A stretch of 64,000 nt of DNA from DATLSM01 sp049585815 (GTDB lineage: Bacteria > Actinomycetota > Thermoleophilia > Solirubrobacterales > 70-9), in assembly GCA_049585815.1 (NCBI GenBank), contig JBAVAR010000152.1, forward strand, positions 19,639 to 83,638, read 5' to 3'. The notes under the pieces are model-generated. The model searched no databases and was not told the DNA's origin. It saw only the letters and a list, made by a program, of their open reading frames with translations. A program made the translations under genes and the position numbers. Position 1 is the first letter of the stretch; each line of letters begins with the position of its first letter. Positions 43,275 to 51,651 of this stretch are shown here, piece by piece.

Positions 43275-44243
43275 ATGTCCGAGCAGGCCACCTCGGCGGC
43301 CCCGGCAGGGGAGTCGGACCAAAGCGAGCGGGTCTACGGTGCCGATTATTACGCCCACTACTGGGGCGGCGGCCCCTATGAGCGCAACGATCGCTGGCTG
43401 CACTTCTTCGGTGAGATCGCCGACGGTTTGATCCGCGACTTCCACCCAGCCACCGTTCTCGACGCCGGCTGCGCGATGGGGTTTCTGGTTGAGCAGCTGC
43501 GCAAAAGGGGGGTCGACGCGAGCGGCTTTGACATCTCCGAGTACGCGATCTCCCTGGTCGAGGGGGCAACGGCCCCCTACTGTCAAATCGGCTCGCTGAC
43601 CGATCCGATCGAGGGCCGTTACGACCTGATCACCTGCATTGAGGTGCTCGAGCACCTGCCGCCCGAGCAAGCCGACACGGCGGTCGCCAACCTCTGTTCG
43701 GCGACCGACCTAATCGTGATGTCGAGCACGCCGGGGGACTACGGCGAGCCGACCCACCTCAACGTGATGCAGCCCGAGGACTGGGCCGCGAAGTTCGCCC
43801 AAAATGGGTTCTTTCGCGACCTCGACCGCGACCTCAGCTACCTCTCGCGCTGGACCGCCGTCTACATCCGCCGTGAGGAGCTCCAGGCCGAGACGGTCCG
43901 CCGCTATGACCGCGGGTGGTGGAGATTGCGCCGCGAGGTCGGCGAGGTGCGCGAATCCCTGCTCGCGGCTCAGGCCGCGCTCGAGGCCGAGCGCCAGAGA
44001 CCGGCGCCCTCCGAGCATGCGCCGGAGACAAACGAAAAGATCGCCGACCAGCAGCGGGAAATCCTGCGCCTCCGCGACCTCCTGATCGGCAAGGATCGCG
44101 AACTCGGCGCCGCCAAGGGGCAGCTCGCGGTGGTCGAGGACAATGCACTTCGGGTCTCCGCGCTGAAGAAACGGGTGGCGAAAGTACCCGGGATGGGACC
44201 GTTGCTGGACGTCCTTTTGCGGCTTGTCCGTGGCCGCACCTAG
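43275..44243 (+). CDS. SAM methyltransferase with C-terminal coiled coil
   Basis: A 322-residue protein. The N-terminal class I methyltransferase (about 20-215) has VLDAGCAMGFLVEQL as motif I, FDISEYAI and YDLITCIEVLEHLPPEQ. The C-terminal third (about 215-300) is a charged coiled coil ending in a short basic tail. This is the layout of chain-terminating WbdD proteins of E. coli O8/O9a, in which a methyltransferase caps the glycan and a coiled coil sets its length, although WbdD also has a kinase domain that I do not see here. It is followed 8 bases later by a tandem glycosyltransferase gene. Confidence 0.83.
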   Translation: MSEQATSAAPAGESDQSERVYGADYYAHYWGGGPYERNDRWLHFFGEIADGLIRDFHPATVLDAGCAMGFLVEQLRKRGVDASGFDISEYAISLVEGATAPYCQIGSLTDPIEGRYDLITCIEVLEHLPPEQADTAVANLCSATDLIVMSSTPGDYGEPTHLNVMQPEDWAAKFAQNGFFRDLDRDLSYLSRWTAVYIRREELQAETVRRYDRGWWRLRREVGEVRESLLAAQAALEAERQRPAPSEHAPETNEKIADQQREILRLRDLLIGKDRELGAAKGQLAVVEDNALRVSALKKRVAKVPGMGPLLDVLLRLVRGRT

Positions 44244-44251
44244 AAGTCATC

Positions 44252-45907
44252 GTGCCGCGCTTTTCGATCCTCACTCCGGTCTATGAGACTCCGGCGCGGG
44301 TTCTGCGCAAGATGTTGCGCTCGGTGGCAAACCAGAGTTCGCCTGACTGGGAGCACTGCTTGGTCGACGACGGCTCGCTTGGCCCCCATGTACGCAAGAT
44401 CCTCGACAGGGCGGCGCTCGCCGACGCCCGCTTCCGGGTCGTCTACCGCGGGCAGAACTCCGGGATAGTCGCCGCCTCCAACGACGCCCTGGCGATGGCA
44501 ACGGGTGAGTTCGTTGTCCTTCTCGACCACGATGACCTGCTTCATTCCGAGGCCCTGGCGGAGGTCGGTGAGGCGATCGACGCGGCCCCCGACGCCGATT
44601 ACGTCTACACCGACGAGGACAAGGTCGACGAACGCGGCTTCCACTCCGGCCCCTTCTTTAAGCCCGACTGGTCGCCGGAGCGGATGCGAACGCAGATGTA
44701 CACCTGCCATATGAGCGTTCTGCGGCGCTCGTTGGTCAACGAGGTCGGTGGGTTCGACTCCCGTTTCGAGGGTTCCCAAGACTGGGACCTGGTACTCAGG
44801 GTGACCGAGCGGGCCCGGCGCGTCCTCCACGTCCCAAAGGTGCTTTATCACTGGCGTACGCTCGCCACTTCCGCCGCCTCCGGCGGCGAGGACGTTAAGC
44901 CGTGGGCGTTTGAGGCCGGGCCACGCGCCGTGCAAGCGCACTGCGAAAGAGTCGGACTTCCGGCCGAGGTCGAGATGGACCCCGAGGACTCCGGCGTCCT
45001 GCATCTCCGTCCACGCCTGCGCGAGCAACCGCTGGTCAGCATCATCATCCCGACCGCGGGCCAGGTTCGCGACGTTCGCTTCAAGCCGGTGGTCCTGGTC
45101 GAGAACTGCGTGCGCGGGATCGTCGAAAACTCGACCTACGAGAATTTCGAGATCATCATCGTCGCCGACCATGAAGTTGAGCCGGCAACGCTCGCTGAGC
45201 TGGGTGAGCTCGCCGGCGACCGCCTCCGCGTCCTCCCCGCCTCCCTGGGTAAGTTCAATTTTTCGGCGATGATCAACCGCGGCGCCGTCGAGGCAAGTGG
45301 CGAGTACCTGCTGCTGCTCAACGATGACATCGACATCTGCACCCCGGAGTGGATCGAGCGGATGGTGATGTACTGCGCGCAGGAGGACGTCGGCGTGGTC
45401 GGCGGTCGACTGGTCTGGGGGGATGGCCGCCTCCAGCATGTCGGGGTCGGCTTTGACGGCGGCCTCCCGGGCCACACCTATCGCGGCTTCCCGGGCGACT
45501 ACAAGGGATATGCCAATGCCGTGGTAATCGCCCGCAACTGCCTCGCCGTCACCGGCGCCTGTCTGATGACGCCGCGGGCGCTGTTTGAAGAGCTAGGCGG
45601 GCTCTCACTCAGCCTGCCGGTCAATTTCAACGACGTTGACTACTGCCTGAAGTCCCACGCCACTGGCCGGCGGATCGTCTATGACCCCGATCTCTACCTT
45701 TACCACTACGAGTCCTCGAGCCGCTCCCCCGTCGTCAATGACTGGGAGCAATACCAGCTCGTCGACCGCTGGGCACCGATTGTCGCCGTCGACCCCTACA
45801 ACAACCCGAACCTGCGGCAGGGCGCGCCGCGCTTCGCCGGCCGTTTCGTCTGGGCAAAGCGTCGCCGGCCGCCGATCCGCCTACCGCGACCTCGCCAGCT
45901 CGTCTAG
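44252..45907 (+). CDS. tandem family 2 glycosyltransferase
   Basis: A 551-residue protein with two GT-A domains. Domain 1 (about 1-240) has FSILTPVYET, VDDGS and LLDHDDLLH; domain 2 (about 260-545) has VSIIIPTAG, the metal-binding LLNDDIDI and GACLMTPRALFEELGG. The layout is like the O-antigen GT2 proteins that follow Methyltransferase-coiled-coil genes in rhamnan and mannan loci. The GTG at 44252 is used because the frame upstream is a shadow of the methyltransferase. It may be a polymerase that makes alternating linkages. Confidence 0.87.
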   Translation: MPRFSILTPVYETPARVLRKMLRSVANQSSPDWEHCLVDDGSLGPHVRKILDRAALADARFRVVYRGQNSGIVAASNDALAMATGEFVVLLDHDDLLHSEALAEVGEAIDAAPDADYVYTDEDKVDERGFHSGPFFKPDWSPERMRTQMYTCHMSVLRRSLVNEVGGFDSRFEGSQDWDLVLRVTERARRVLHVPKVLYHWRTLATSAASGGEDVKPWAFEAGPRAVQAHCERVGLPAEVEMDPEDSGVLHLRPRLREQPLVSIIIPTAGQVRDVRFKPVVLVENCVRGIVENSTYENFEIIIVADHEVEPATLAELGELAGDRLRVLPASLGKFNFSAMINRGAVEASGEYLLLLNDDIDICTPEWIERMVMYCAQEDVGVVGGRLVWGDGRLQHVGVGFDGGLPGHTYRGFPGDYKGYANAVVIARNCLAVTGACLMTPRALFEELGGLSLSLPVNFNDVDYCLKSHATGRRIVYDPDLYLYHYESSSRSPVVNDWEQYQLVDRWAPIVAVDPYNNPNLRQGAPRFAGRFVWAKRRRPPIRLPRPRQLV

Positions 45908-45928
45908 GCGACGCTCCGCCCCCCGCAT

Positions 45929-47821
45929 GTGAGCACACTGGCCGTGATCGGACGATACCGCGAGCGGTCGGTCCTGCTCGCCGTCCTGGGGCTAGGGCTG
46001 GTTGGCTGCCTGCTCGGCCTGCTGGACCGCCCTGCCGAAGCGGTCAACGCCACGGCCGGAGAACAGGCGATCGATCTGGTCCGGGTCGGCTGCACGGTCG
46101 CACTGGTGCTCAGCCTGCTGTTTGGACCCGGCATCGTCTGGCGGGCAATCGATGGCCGGCGCCGCCCCACCCTCGGCTTCCTATTCCTGCCCGGCCTGAT
46201 CCTGCTCGCTGCGGTGGGGGTTCTCGCCTGGGTGCTTGCGCCGGACAGTGACCCGCGCGCCGTCTGCTTTGCCTTCTTCACCCCCGTCTTGGCTGGAATC
46301 GGGTTTGTGCTTTTAGCCGCCGCACCGGAGGACCTCTTCAGCCGTGACGAGCAACAGGCTCTGCTTGTCGCTGGTGCGGTCCTCGGCCTGGCGATTGGGA
46401 GGGCGTTGTGGTCCCTCGGCCCAGCGGGCGAGCTTTACGGCGGCACGATCTCACGCACGCTCGAAGTCGGCGACCGCTCCGACAGCCGCATCTCCTTCAT
46501 CATCCCCACCCTGGTCGCCCACGGCGCCTCGCCATACGGCTCGCTGGCGACCGAACAGCTCTCGCCCTTCAATTTTTCCAGCCGCGGTCCGGTTCCCGGC
46601 CTCGCCGCGAGCCCGGTTGTCCTGATCAGCGGCGGCCGCCCCCCGGCCGGCTTTCCTGAACAGCCGTGGTCGCCCTTTGACGGCCAGGGCTTCATGGCCT
46701 ACCGACTGGCGATGATGTGCTTTGCGATCACCTCCTTCTTGGCGCTCTGGGACCTGCTGCGCCGCGTCGTCGGTCGGGCCGCGGCCTACTTCGGTCTCCT
46801 GCTCGCCGCAACGACTCCGTTCCTCGTGCACGAGGTCTGGTTCACCTGGCCAAAGTTGCTCGCCGCCGCCTGTGTCCTGCTCGCCGCGATCTGCGTCATC
46901 GAACGCCGCGCCGGTCGCGGCGGTCTGCTCTCCGGCCTCGGCTACCTCATGCACCCGATTGCCCTGCTCTCGATCCCGACTCTCGGCCTGATCACCCTCT
47001 GGCCGCTGCATGGTGCCCGCTGGAACCGGCCCCGGGTCCGCCAGGCGCTCTACCTGGCAGCGGGGCTGATTGTCTTTCTGATCGCCTGGCGCCTTCTCAA
47101 CGGCAGCCACTACAGCCAGAACAGCTTCCTCAATTACTTCGAGCAGGCCGGGCCCCTGGCCCACCCGGGAATCGGCGCCTGGCTCGAATTCCGCCTCAGG
47201 TCGCTGGGCAACACGGTCGTGCCCTTGTTGTTGCCGCTCACAAGCGCGCACTACCCGCCGATCAATGAGTTCGACGGCAGCTCGCCGGGAGTCATCCACT
47301 TCTTCTTCCAGTACTGGAACACGCTTCCTTTCGGCGTCGCGATCGTCTTCTTCCCGTTGCTGCTTGTGAGCCTTTGGCACGCCCTGCGGCGCAGGCCCTG
47401 GCCGGTCACCGCGCTCATCCTCGTGCCCTTCGCCCTCTTCACCGTCTACTGGGGCGCGTTCTACAGCGGCCTGCTGCGCGAGGGCCTGCAGATCTGGGTC
47501 CTGACCCTCTTCGCCGTGGTTGCCTGGGAGCAGGCCTCCAGCGGTTTCGGCTGGCTCAGCTCGACGCCGATCCGAGTCATCCTGGTGCTGCGCGTGGTCG
47601 AGGTGCTGCTGATGGCGATGGTGCCAACGCTGCTCACCCGGCACCGCCTGATCACCTCGACCTTCAAGCTCACCGACACCGTGGCGGTGCTGTCGATGCT
47701 CGGCTTTGGAGCCCTGCTCGCGGCGGCCGTCTGGCGCTGCGACGCTCGCGCCAATGGGGTTCCGAAGGGCGCCCTGCCTCAGCCCGGCGCGCCCAGGCCG
47801 CTGCACGGTTCACGGGTCTGA
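45929..47821 (+). CDS. GT-C-like polytopic membrane protein
   Basis: A 630-residue protein with about thirteen helices and an external loop (about 160-250) rich in Pro and Gly. It resembles the two minus-strand GT-C-like proteins in size and layout, including WFTWPKLLAAACVLLAA here against FFVWPKLIAAAFLLAAA in the 572-residue protein, so the two share a family. The GTG at 45929 lies 21 bases after the tandem glycosyltransferase. Its function is unproven; a lipid-linked-sugar transferase is the simplest guess. Confidence 0.72.
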   Translation: MSTLAVIGRYRERSVLLAVLGLGLVGCLLGLLDRPAEAVNATAGEQAIDLVRVGCTVALVLSLLFGPGIVWRAIDGRRRPTLGFLFLPGLILLAAVGVLAWVLAPDSDPRAVCFAFFTPVLAGIGFVLLAAAPEDLFSRDEQQALLVAGAVLGLAIGRALWSLGPAGELYGGTISRTLEVGDRSDSRISFIIPTLVAHGASPYGSLATEQLSPFNFSSRGPVPGLAASPVVLISGGRPPAGFPEQPWSPFDGQGFMAYRLAMMCFAITSFLALWDLLRRVVGRAAAYFGLLLAATTPFLVHEVWFTWPKLLAAACVLLAAICVIERRAGRGGLLSGLGYLMHPIALLSIPTLGLITLWPLHGARWNRPRVRQALYLAAGLIVFLIAWRLLNGSHYSQNSFLNYFEQAGPLAHPGIGAWLEFRLRSLGNTVVPLLLPLTSAHYPPINEFDGSSPGVIHFFFQYWNTLPFGVAIVFFPLLLVSLWHALRRRPWPVTALILVPFALFTVYWGAFYSGLLREGLQIWVLTLFAVVAWEQASSGFGWLSSTPIRVILVLRVVEVLLMAMVPTLLTRHRLITSTFKLTDTVAVLSMLGFGALLAAAVWRCDARANGVPKGALPQPGAPRPLHGSRV

Positions 47822-47870
47822 TGGTCGGCTGCGCTCAGTTTTGGACGAGTGGATGGGCACCAAGGGAGTG

Positions 47871-48590
47871 ATGGAGCGACATATTCTCAAGGCATCACCG
47901 AAACCTGGACAACAAAAAAAGTCAGTCAAATTGCCTGAGATGAACTACGAGCGTCTCTATGAGTATCGCTTTCGCGAGATAGACCAGGCACAGAGGGTCG
48001 CGGTCTGGCGTGAGATCGGCCCCCACATCCACCGGCTGATGGGAGGGCCACAGAAGGTTCTAGATCCGGCAGCCGGACGTGGAGAGTTCATAGGTTCAGT
48101 GCCCGCGGGGGAGACCTGGGCGGTGGACCAGGTCGCCTACCCCGAGGCCACCCACAAGCCCGAGACGACCGTCATCACCGCGTCGATCATGGATGCCGAC
48201 CTTCCCGAAGATCACTTCGACGGGATCTTCGTCTCCAACTTCCTCGAGCACCTGGCCGACCAGCCATCAATTGCGGCATTCCTGCGAAAAATGCACCGGC
48301 TCTCGGAGGACGATGGTCGGATCGCAGTTATGGGGCCCAACTATCGCTACTGCTCAGGCCGCTACTGGGATTGCGCTGATCACTACGTCGCGCTGACCCA
48401 TGAGTCCATCTGCGAGCACCTTTATGCCGCTGGCTTTGAGCCCGATCGGGTGATCCCGCGCTACCTGCCCTACTCCTTTCGCGGCTCGCTTCCCTCCTCT
48501 TCCGGGCTTGCCCGGCTCTACCTGAATCTGCCGCTCGCGTGGAAGGTGCTCGGCAAGCAATTCCTCGTGATCGGCCGCAAACTCGGCTAG
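47871..48590 (+). CDS. class I SAM-dependent methyltransferase
   Basis: A protein of about 239 residues. VLDPAAGRGEFIGSV is motif I, and FDGIFVSNFLEHLADQ and VMGPNYRYC follow as in sugar- and lipid-modifying methyltransferases. The ATG at 47871 has AAGGGAG close upstream; ATGs at 47853 and 47940 are alternatives. Its TAG stop uses the same CTAG palindrome as the stop of the convergent gene. The upstream part (47822-47870) is A/T-richer than the rest of the locus. Confidence 0.82.
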   Translation: MERHILKASPKPGQQKKSVKLPEMNYERLYEYRFREIDQAQRVAVWREIGPHIHRLMGGPQKVLDPAAGRGEFIGSVPAGETWAVDQVAYPEATHKPETTVITASIMDADLPEDHFDGIFVSNFLEHLADQPSIAAFLRKMHRLSEDDGRIAVMGPNYRYCSGRYWDCADHYVALTHESICEHLYAAGFEPDRVIPRYLPYSFRGSLPSSSGLARLYLNLPLAWKVLGKQFLVIGRKLG

Positions 48591-49360
48591 GAGGAGATCG
48601 GCCCGCGCGATGGAGAGCGGCGGCGCGGCCTGCGCACCTGATAATCGCCCCTGCTCAGCGCATTCTCCAGCCAGACGTAGAGGACGATGAAGAGATAGCG
48701 ACTGCCCATCTCCCGCATCGCCAGCTTCGGCACCCCGCTTGTCCTGTTTGTCCAGGAGATCGGAATGACCGCGTAGTTGTGGCCTCTGACGATCGCCTTC
48801 AGTGGCATCTCCACGGTGAGGTTGAAGTGCTTGGAGAGCAGCGGCTGGATCGTCTCGATCACCTCGCGACGGTATGCCTTGAAGGCGTTGGTGGTGTCGT
48901 TAAAGCGATGGCGAAAGAGGATCCGAATGAACCAGTTGGCGAGGCGATTGATCAGCAGCTTCAGGCGCGGGTAGTCATAGACATGGCCTCCTGGCATGAA
49001 CCGGGATCCAAAAGCGCAGTCCCACCCATCCTCCAAAAGGCGGTGGTAGCGCACGAGGTCCTCGGGATCATCGGATGCGTCGGCCATCACGATCGCCACC
49101 GCGTCGCCCTCAAATACATCGAGGCCCGCCCTGATCGCCATCCCAAAACCTTTCTCGTAATGGGAGCGGTGGCAGCGGACATGGGGATTGGTGCCAGCAA
49201 TCGCCTCAACGACACTGGCGGTCCCGTCGTCGCTGCCATCGTCGATCACCAGGACCTCGTAGTCGATCCCTTCGCGCTCGAGCGCTCCCGCCACACCTTC
49301 GACCGTCGCGCCCACGGACCCCTCCTCGTTCTGGGCCGGCATCACGACCGAGAGCTTCAC
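48587..49360 (-). CDS. DPM1/GtrB-like family 2 glycosyltransferase
   Basis: A 257-residue GT-A enzyme. LSVVMPAQNEEGSV, VLVIDDGSDDGT and IVMADASDDPEDL are the nucleotide- and metal-binding motifs, and FGSRFMPGG is typical of polyprenyl-phosphate hexose synthases. It lacks the two C-terminal helices of GtrB, having only a hydrophobic segment near 220-240. It may load a sugar onto polyprenyl phosphate for the GT-C-like proteins nearby. The GTG overlaps the upstream SDR gene's stop (GTGA). Confidence 0.87.
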   Translation of the reverse strand: MKLSVVMPAQNEEGSVGATVEGVAGALEREGIDYEVLVIDDGSDDGTASVVEAIAGTNPHVRCHRSHYEKGFGMAIRAGLDVFEGDAVAIVMADASDDPEDLVRYHRLLEDGWDCAFGSRFMPGGHVYDYPRLKLLINRLANWFIRILFRHRFNDTTNAFKAYRREVIETIQPLLSKHFNLTVEMPLKAIVRGHNYAVIPISWTNRTSGVPKLAMREMGSRYLFIVLYVWLENALSRGDYQVRRPRRRSPSRGPISS

Positions 49361-50430
49361 GCGGTGCTCACGGTCCAGCGCTCGAGGTTCTGTTCGTGCA
49401 TCTCCCCCAGGATGTCCTCCACCCCATAGCGAAGCGCCCAATCCGGGTAGTCGGCTTGAAACGGGCCGAGGTCAGATATCCACCAGCGATGGTCGCCGAT
49501 CCGGGGCTCCTCCCCCATCTCCCAACTCAGCTCCCTCCCGGCGATCCGCTCGCAGATCTCGATTGCCTCCAGCATCGAGCAGTTGCTGAGGCGGCCACCG
49601 CCGATGTTGTAGACAGCGGCTGAGCGCGGCGAGCTGTGGAATGCCGCGAAGGCGGCGATCAAATCAGCACTGTGAATGTTGTCGCGCACCTGCTTGCCGG
49701 CATAACCAAAGACGGTGTAGGGGGTCCCGGTGACGGTGCACTTCATCAGGTAGGCGAGGAAACCGTGGAGCTTGGCGCCGGCGTGTTGGGGACCCGTCAA
49801 GCAACCTCCCCGGAAGCAGACGGTGGGCATTTCGAAGTAGTAGCCATACTCCTGCACCAGGAGGTCGGCCGCGGCCTTGGAGACGCCGAAAAGGGAATGG
49901 GTGGAAGCGTCGATCGACATCGACGTGTCGATTCCCTTGTAGTAGGGATGGGACTCCGGTAGCTCCAGGCGCAATTCCAACTCCTGCAGCGGCAGGCGGT
50001 TGGGAGTATCGCCGTACACCTTGTTGGTCGAACAGAAAATGAAGGTGGCATCCGGTGCGTATGCGCGTGCCGCCTCGAGCAGGTTTAGCGTTCCGTTGGC
50101 GTTGACCGAGAAGTCCGTCTGCGGCTCGCTCGCCGCCCAATCGTGGGACGGCTGGGCTGCGGTGTGGATCACCAGCTCGATCGCACCGGCATGCTCGCGA
50201 AATATCCGATCGATCGCATCGCGATCACGAATATCGGTGTCTTCCCAGCGGAACTCAGGATGCTCAGCAACCAATCGTTCGGTGACATGCGCGGTCGAGG
50301 ACTCCGGACCAAAGAAGCGAGCGCGCATATCGTTCTCGATGCCCACCACGTCAAGGCCCTCGGCGATGAAGTGCTCGACAGCCTCCGAGCCGATCAGCCC
50401 TCCGGCACCCGTGATGATCGCAACCGGCAT
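49357..50430 (-). CDS. CDP-paratose/tyvelose 2-epimerase-like SDR
   Basis: A 357-residue extended SDR that should interconvert nucleotide sugars using bound NAD. IITGAGGLIGS binds NAD, and FCSTNKVYGDTPNR and CFRGGCLTGPQHAG are signatures of the RfbE-like branch. The usual YxxxK pair reads FGVSK, with Phe for the catalytic Tyr. The ATG at 50430 is used because the fold starts there. It lies 5 bases after the other SDR gene and is coupled to the glycosyltransferase. Confidence 0.85.
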   Translation of the reverse strand: MPVAIITGAGGLIGSEAVEHFIAEGLDVVGIENDMRARFFGPESSTAHVTERLVAEHPEFRWEDTDIRDRDAIDRIFREHAGAIELVIHTAAQPSHDWAASEPQTDFSVNANGTLNLLEAARAYAPDATFIFCSTNKVYGDTPNRLPLQELELRLELPESHPYYKGIDTSMSIDASTHSLFGVSKAAADLLVQEYGYYFEMPTVCFRGGCLTGPQHAGAKLHGFLAYLMKCTVTGTPYTVFGYAGKQVRDNIHSADLIAAFAAFHSSPRSAAVYNIGGGRLSNCSMLEAIEICERIAGRELSWEMGEEPRIGDHRWWISDLGPFQADYPDWALRYGVEDILGEMHEQNLERWTVSTA

Positions 50431-50435
50431 TCGCG

Positions 50436-51530
50436 CTACTCCCTTCCCCCCACCGGGGCGTCGATGTTCAAGGCCTGGGCGATGCGGGTCTCGTCCGCCG
50501 CGATCCAAGTGTGGATATCGGCCAGAATCTGCTCGGCACCTCGCCGCGGGCGCCACTCGTCCAGGCTGAAGAGCCTTGAGCAGTCAGAAAGATATATGGG
50601 CACATCCCCCGGCCGCGTTTCCTCGACCGGCTCAATTGGGACCTCATTGCCGGTCAGCCGTCGACAGATCTCGGTCGTCTCCAGCAGCGAAAGGCTGCAC
50701 CCTCGCCCACCCCCCACATTGACCGTGCGACCGCTCCAGCTACCTCGGTCGGTCAGCTGACGCTCCACCAGGTCGACGAGATCCTCGACGTGCAGCAGAT
50801 CGCGGACCTGCTTGCCCCTGCCACCGAAGCCGATGTAGCGAAGCGGCCGACGAAAATGGTGGGAAAGCATCCAGTGCGTAAACACACCCTGGTCGACCTT
50901 GCCCATCTGCCAGGGGCCAGCGATCACACCGCATCGGTCGATCACCGCGGGGACACCCAGGCTGGCGCGGTACTCCTCGATCAGCAACTCGGCGGCGAGC
51001 TTGGTGGCACCGTAGAGAGTTCGCGGACCATCGATTGGAAAATCCTCCGAGATCCCGGCCGGTGAGACCCCCGGTATGTCTTGCCCGGGGGCGATCTCGA
51101 ACCGCATCGGCGCTTCCTCCAACTTCAGCGCCACCTGCGGCGCCACCGGGTAAACGCGGCTGGTGGAGAGGAAAACGAAAAAGGCGCCATCACGACGCGC
51201 TAGCTCAAGGCAGTTGTATGCCCCGGTGAGGTTGGTGTGCAGGAGGTAGCCGGTGTCGCCGTCGACGCCGCTCATCACTGAGGGCTCCGCCGAGCACTCG
51301 ATCATCGCCGAGATTCTCGGCAGAGCCTGGAGGTCTTCGGGATCACGGACGTCACCTTCGACAAACTCGACCCCGGCATTGGCCAGCCGCGGCAGGTTGA
51401 GCGCCGAGCCTCGTCGGTAGAGATTGTCGAGGGCGAGCACCTCCCAATCGGGATGCCTGCCGGCAAGCGAGACTGCCAGGTTCGAACCGACGAATCCGGC
51501 GCCCCCGGTGATCAACAAGCGATCCGCCAC
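50436..51530 (-). CDS. NAD-dependent nucleotide-sugar epimerase (RfbE-like SDR)
   Basis: A 364-residue extended SDR. LLITGGAGFVGSNLA binds NAD, FLSTSRVYPVAP carries the catalytic Ser/Thr, and YGATKLAAE is an intact YxxxK pair. LDNLYRRGSALNLPRL resembles CDP-tyvelose epimerases. With the next SDR and the GtrB-like enzyme it forms a three-gene minus-strand unit. The GTG at 51530 has TAGCGT 8 bases upstream. No CDP-dideoxysugar genes (RfbF, G, H, S types) are in the window, so the true sugar is open. Confidence 0.85.
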   Translation of the reverse strand: MADRLLITGGAGFVGSNLAVSLAGRHPDWEVLALDNLYRRGSALNLPRLANAGVEFVEGDVRDPEDLQALPRISAMIECSAEPSVMSGVDGDTGYLLHTNLTGAYNCLELARRDGAFFVFLSTSRVYPVAPQVALKLEEAPMRFEIAPGQDIPGVSPAGISEDFPIDGPRTLYGATKLAAELLIEEYRASLGVPAVIDRCGVIAGPWQMGKVDQGVFTHWMLSHHFRRPLRYIGFGGRGKQVRDLLHVEDLVDLVERQLTDRGSWSGRTVNVGGGRGCSLSLLETTEICRRLTGNEVPIEPVEETRPGDVPIYLSDCSRLFSLDEWRPRRGAEQILADIHTWIAADETRIAQALNIDAPVGGRE

Positions 51531-51538
51531 TTACGCTG

Positions 51539-51544
51539 ACGCTA
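51539..51544 (-). promoter_or_regulatory. putative -10 element (TAGCGT) of the epimerase operon
   Basis: On the minus strand TAGCGT ends 8 bases before the GTG at 51530, suggesting a leaderless message. Confidence 0.45.
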
Positions 51545-51651
51545 CCGCACCCGCGCCTCGCCGGGCCAAGCCCCTTTCGCTTCAGCAGTCATATCCTGCA
51601 AGGGTGGCCGAGCCGAGTGGAAGCTCTTCCGGGCTTGCCCGAAGGCCATCG

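Noticed and set aside
46451..47806. Long minus-strand open frame
   Set aside because: It is antisense to the 45929-47821 membrane protein and has no domain, only Glu/Arg/Gln-rich low complexity.
51601..51622. GGTGGCCGAG-like string similar to the 5' part of a Ser or Leu tRNA
   Set aside because: No anticodon or T arm follows; the coding sequence of the asparagine-synthase-like gene begins within 50 bases.
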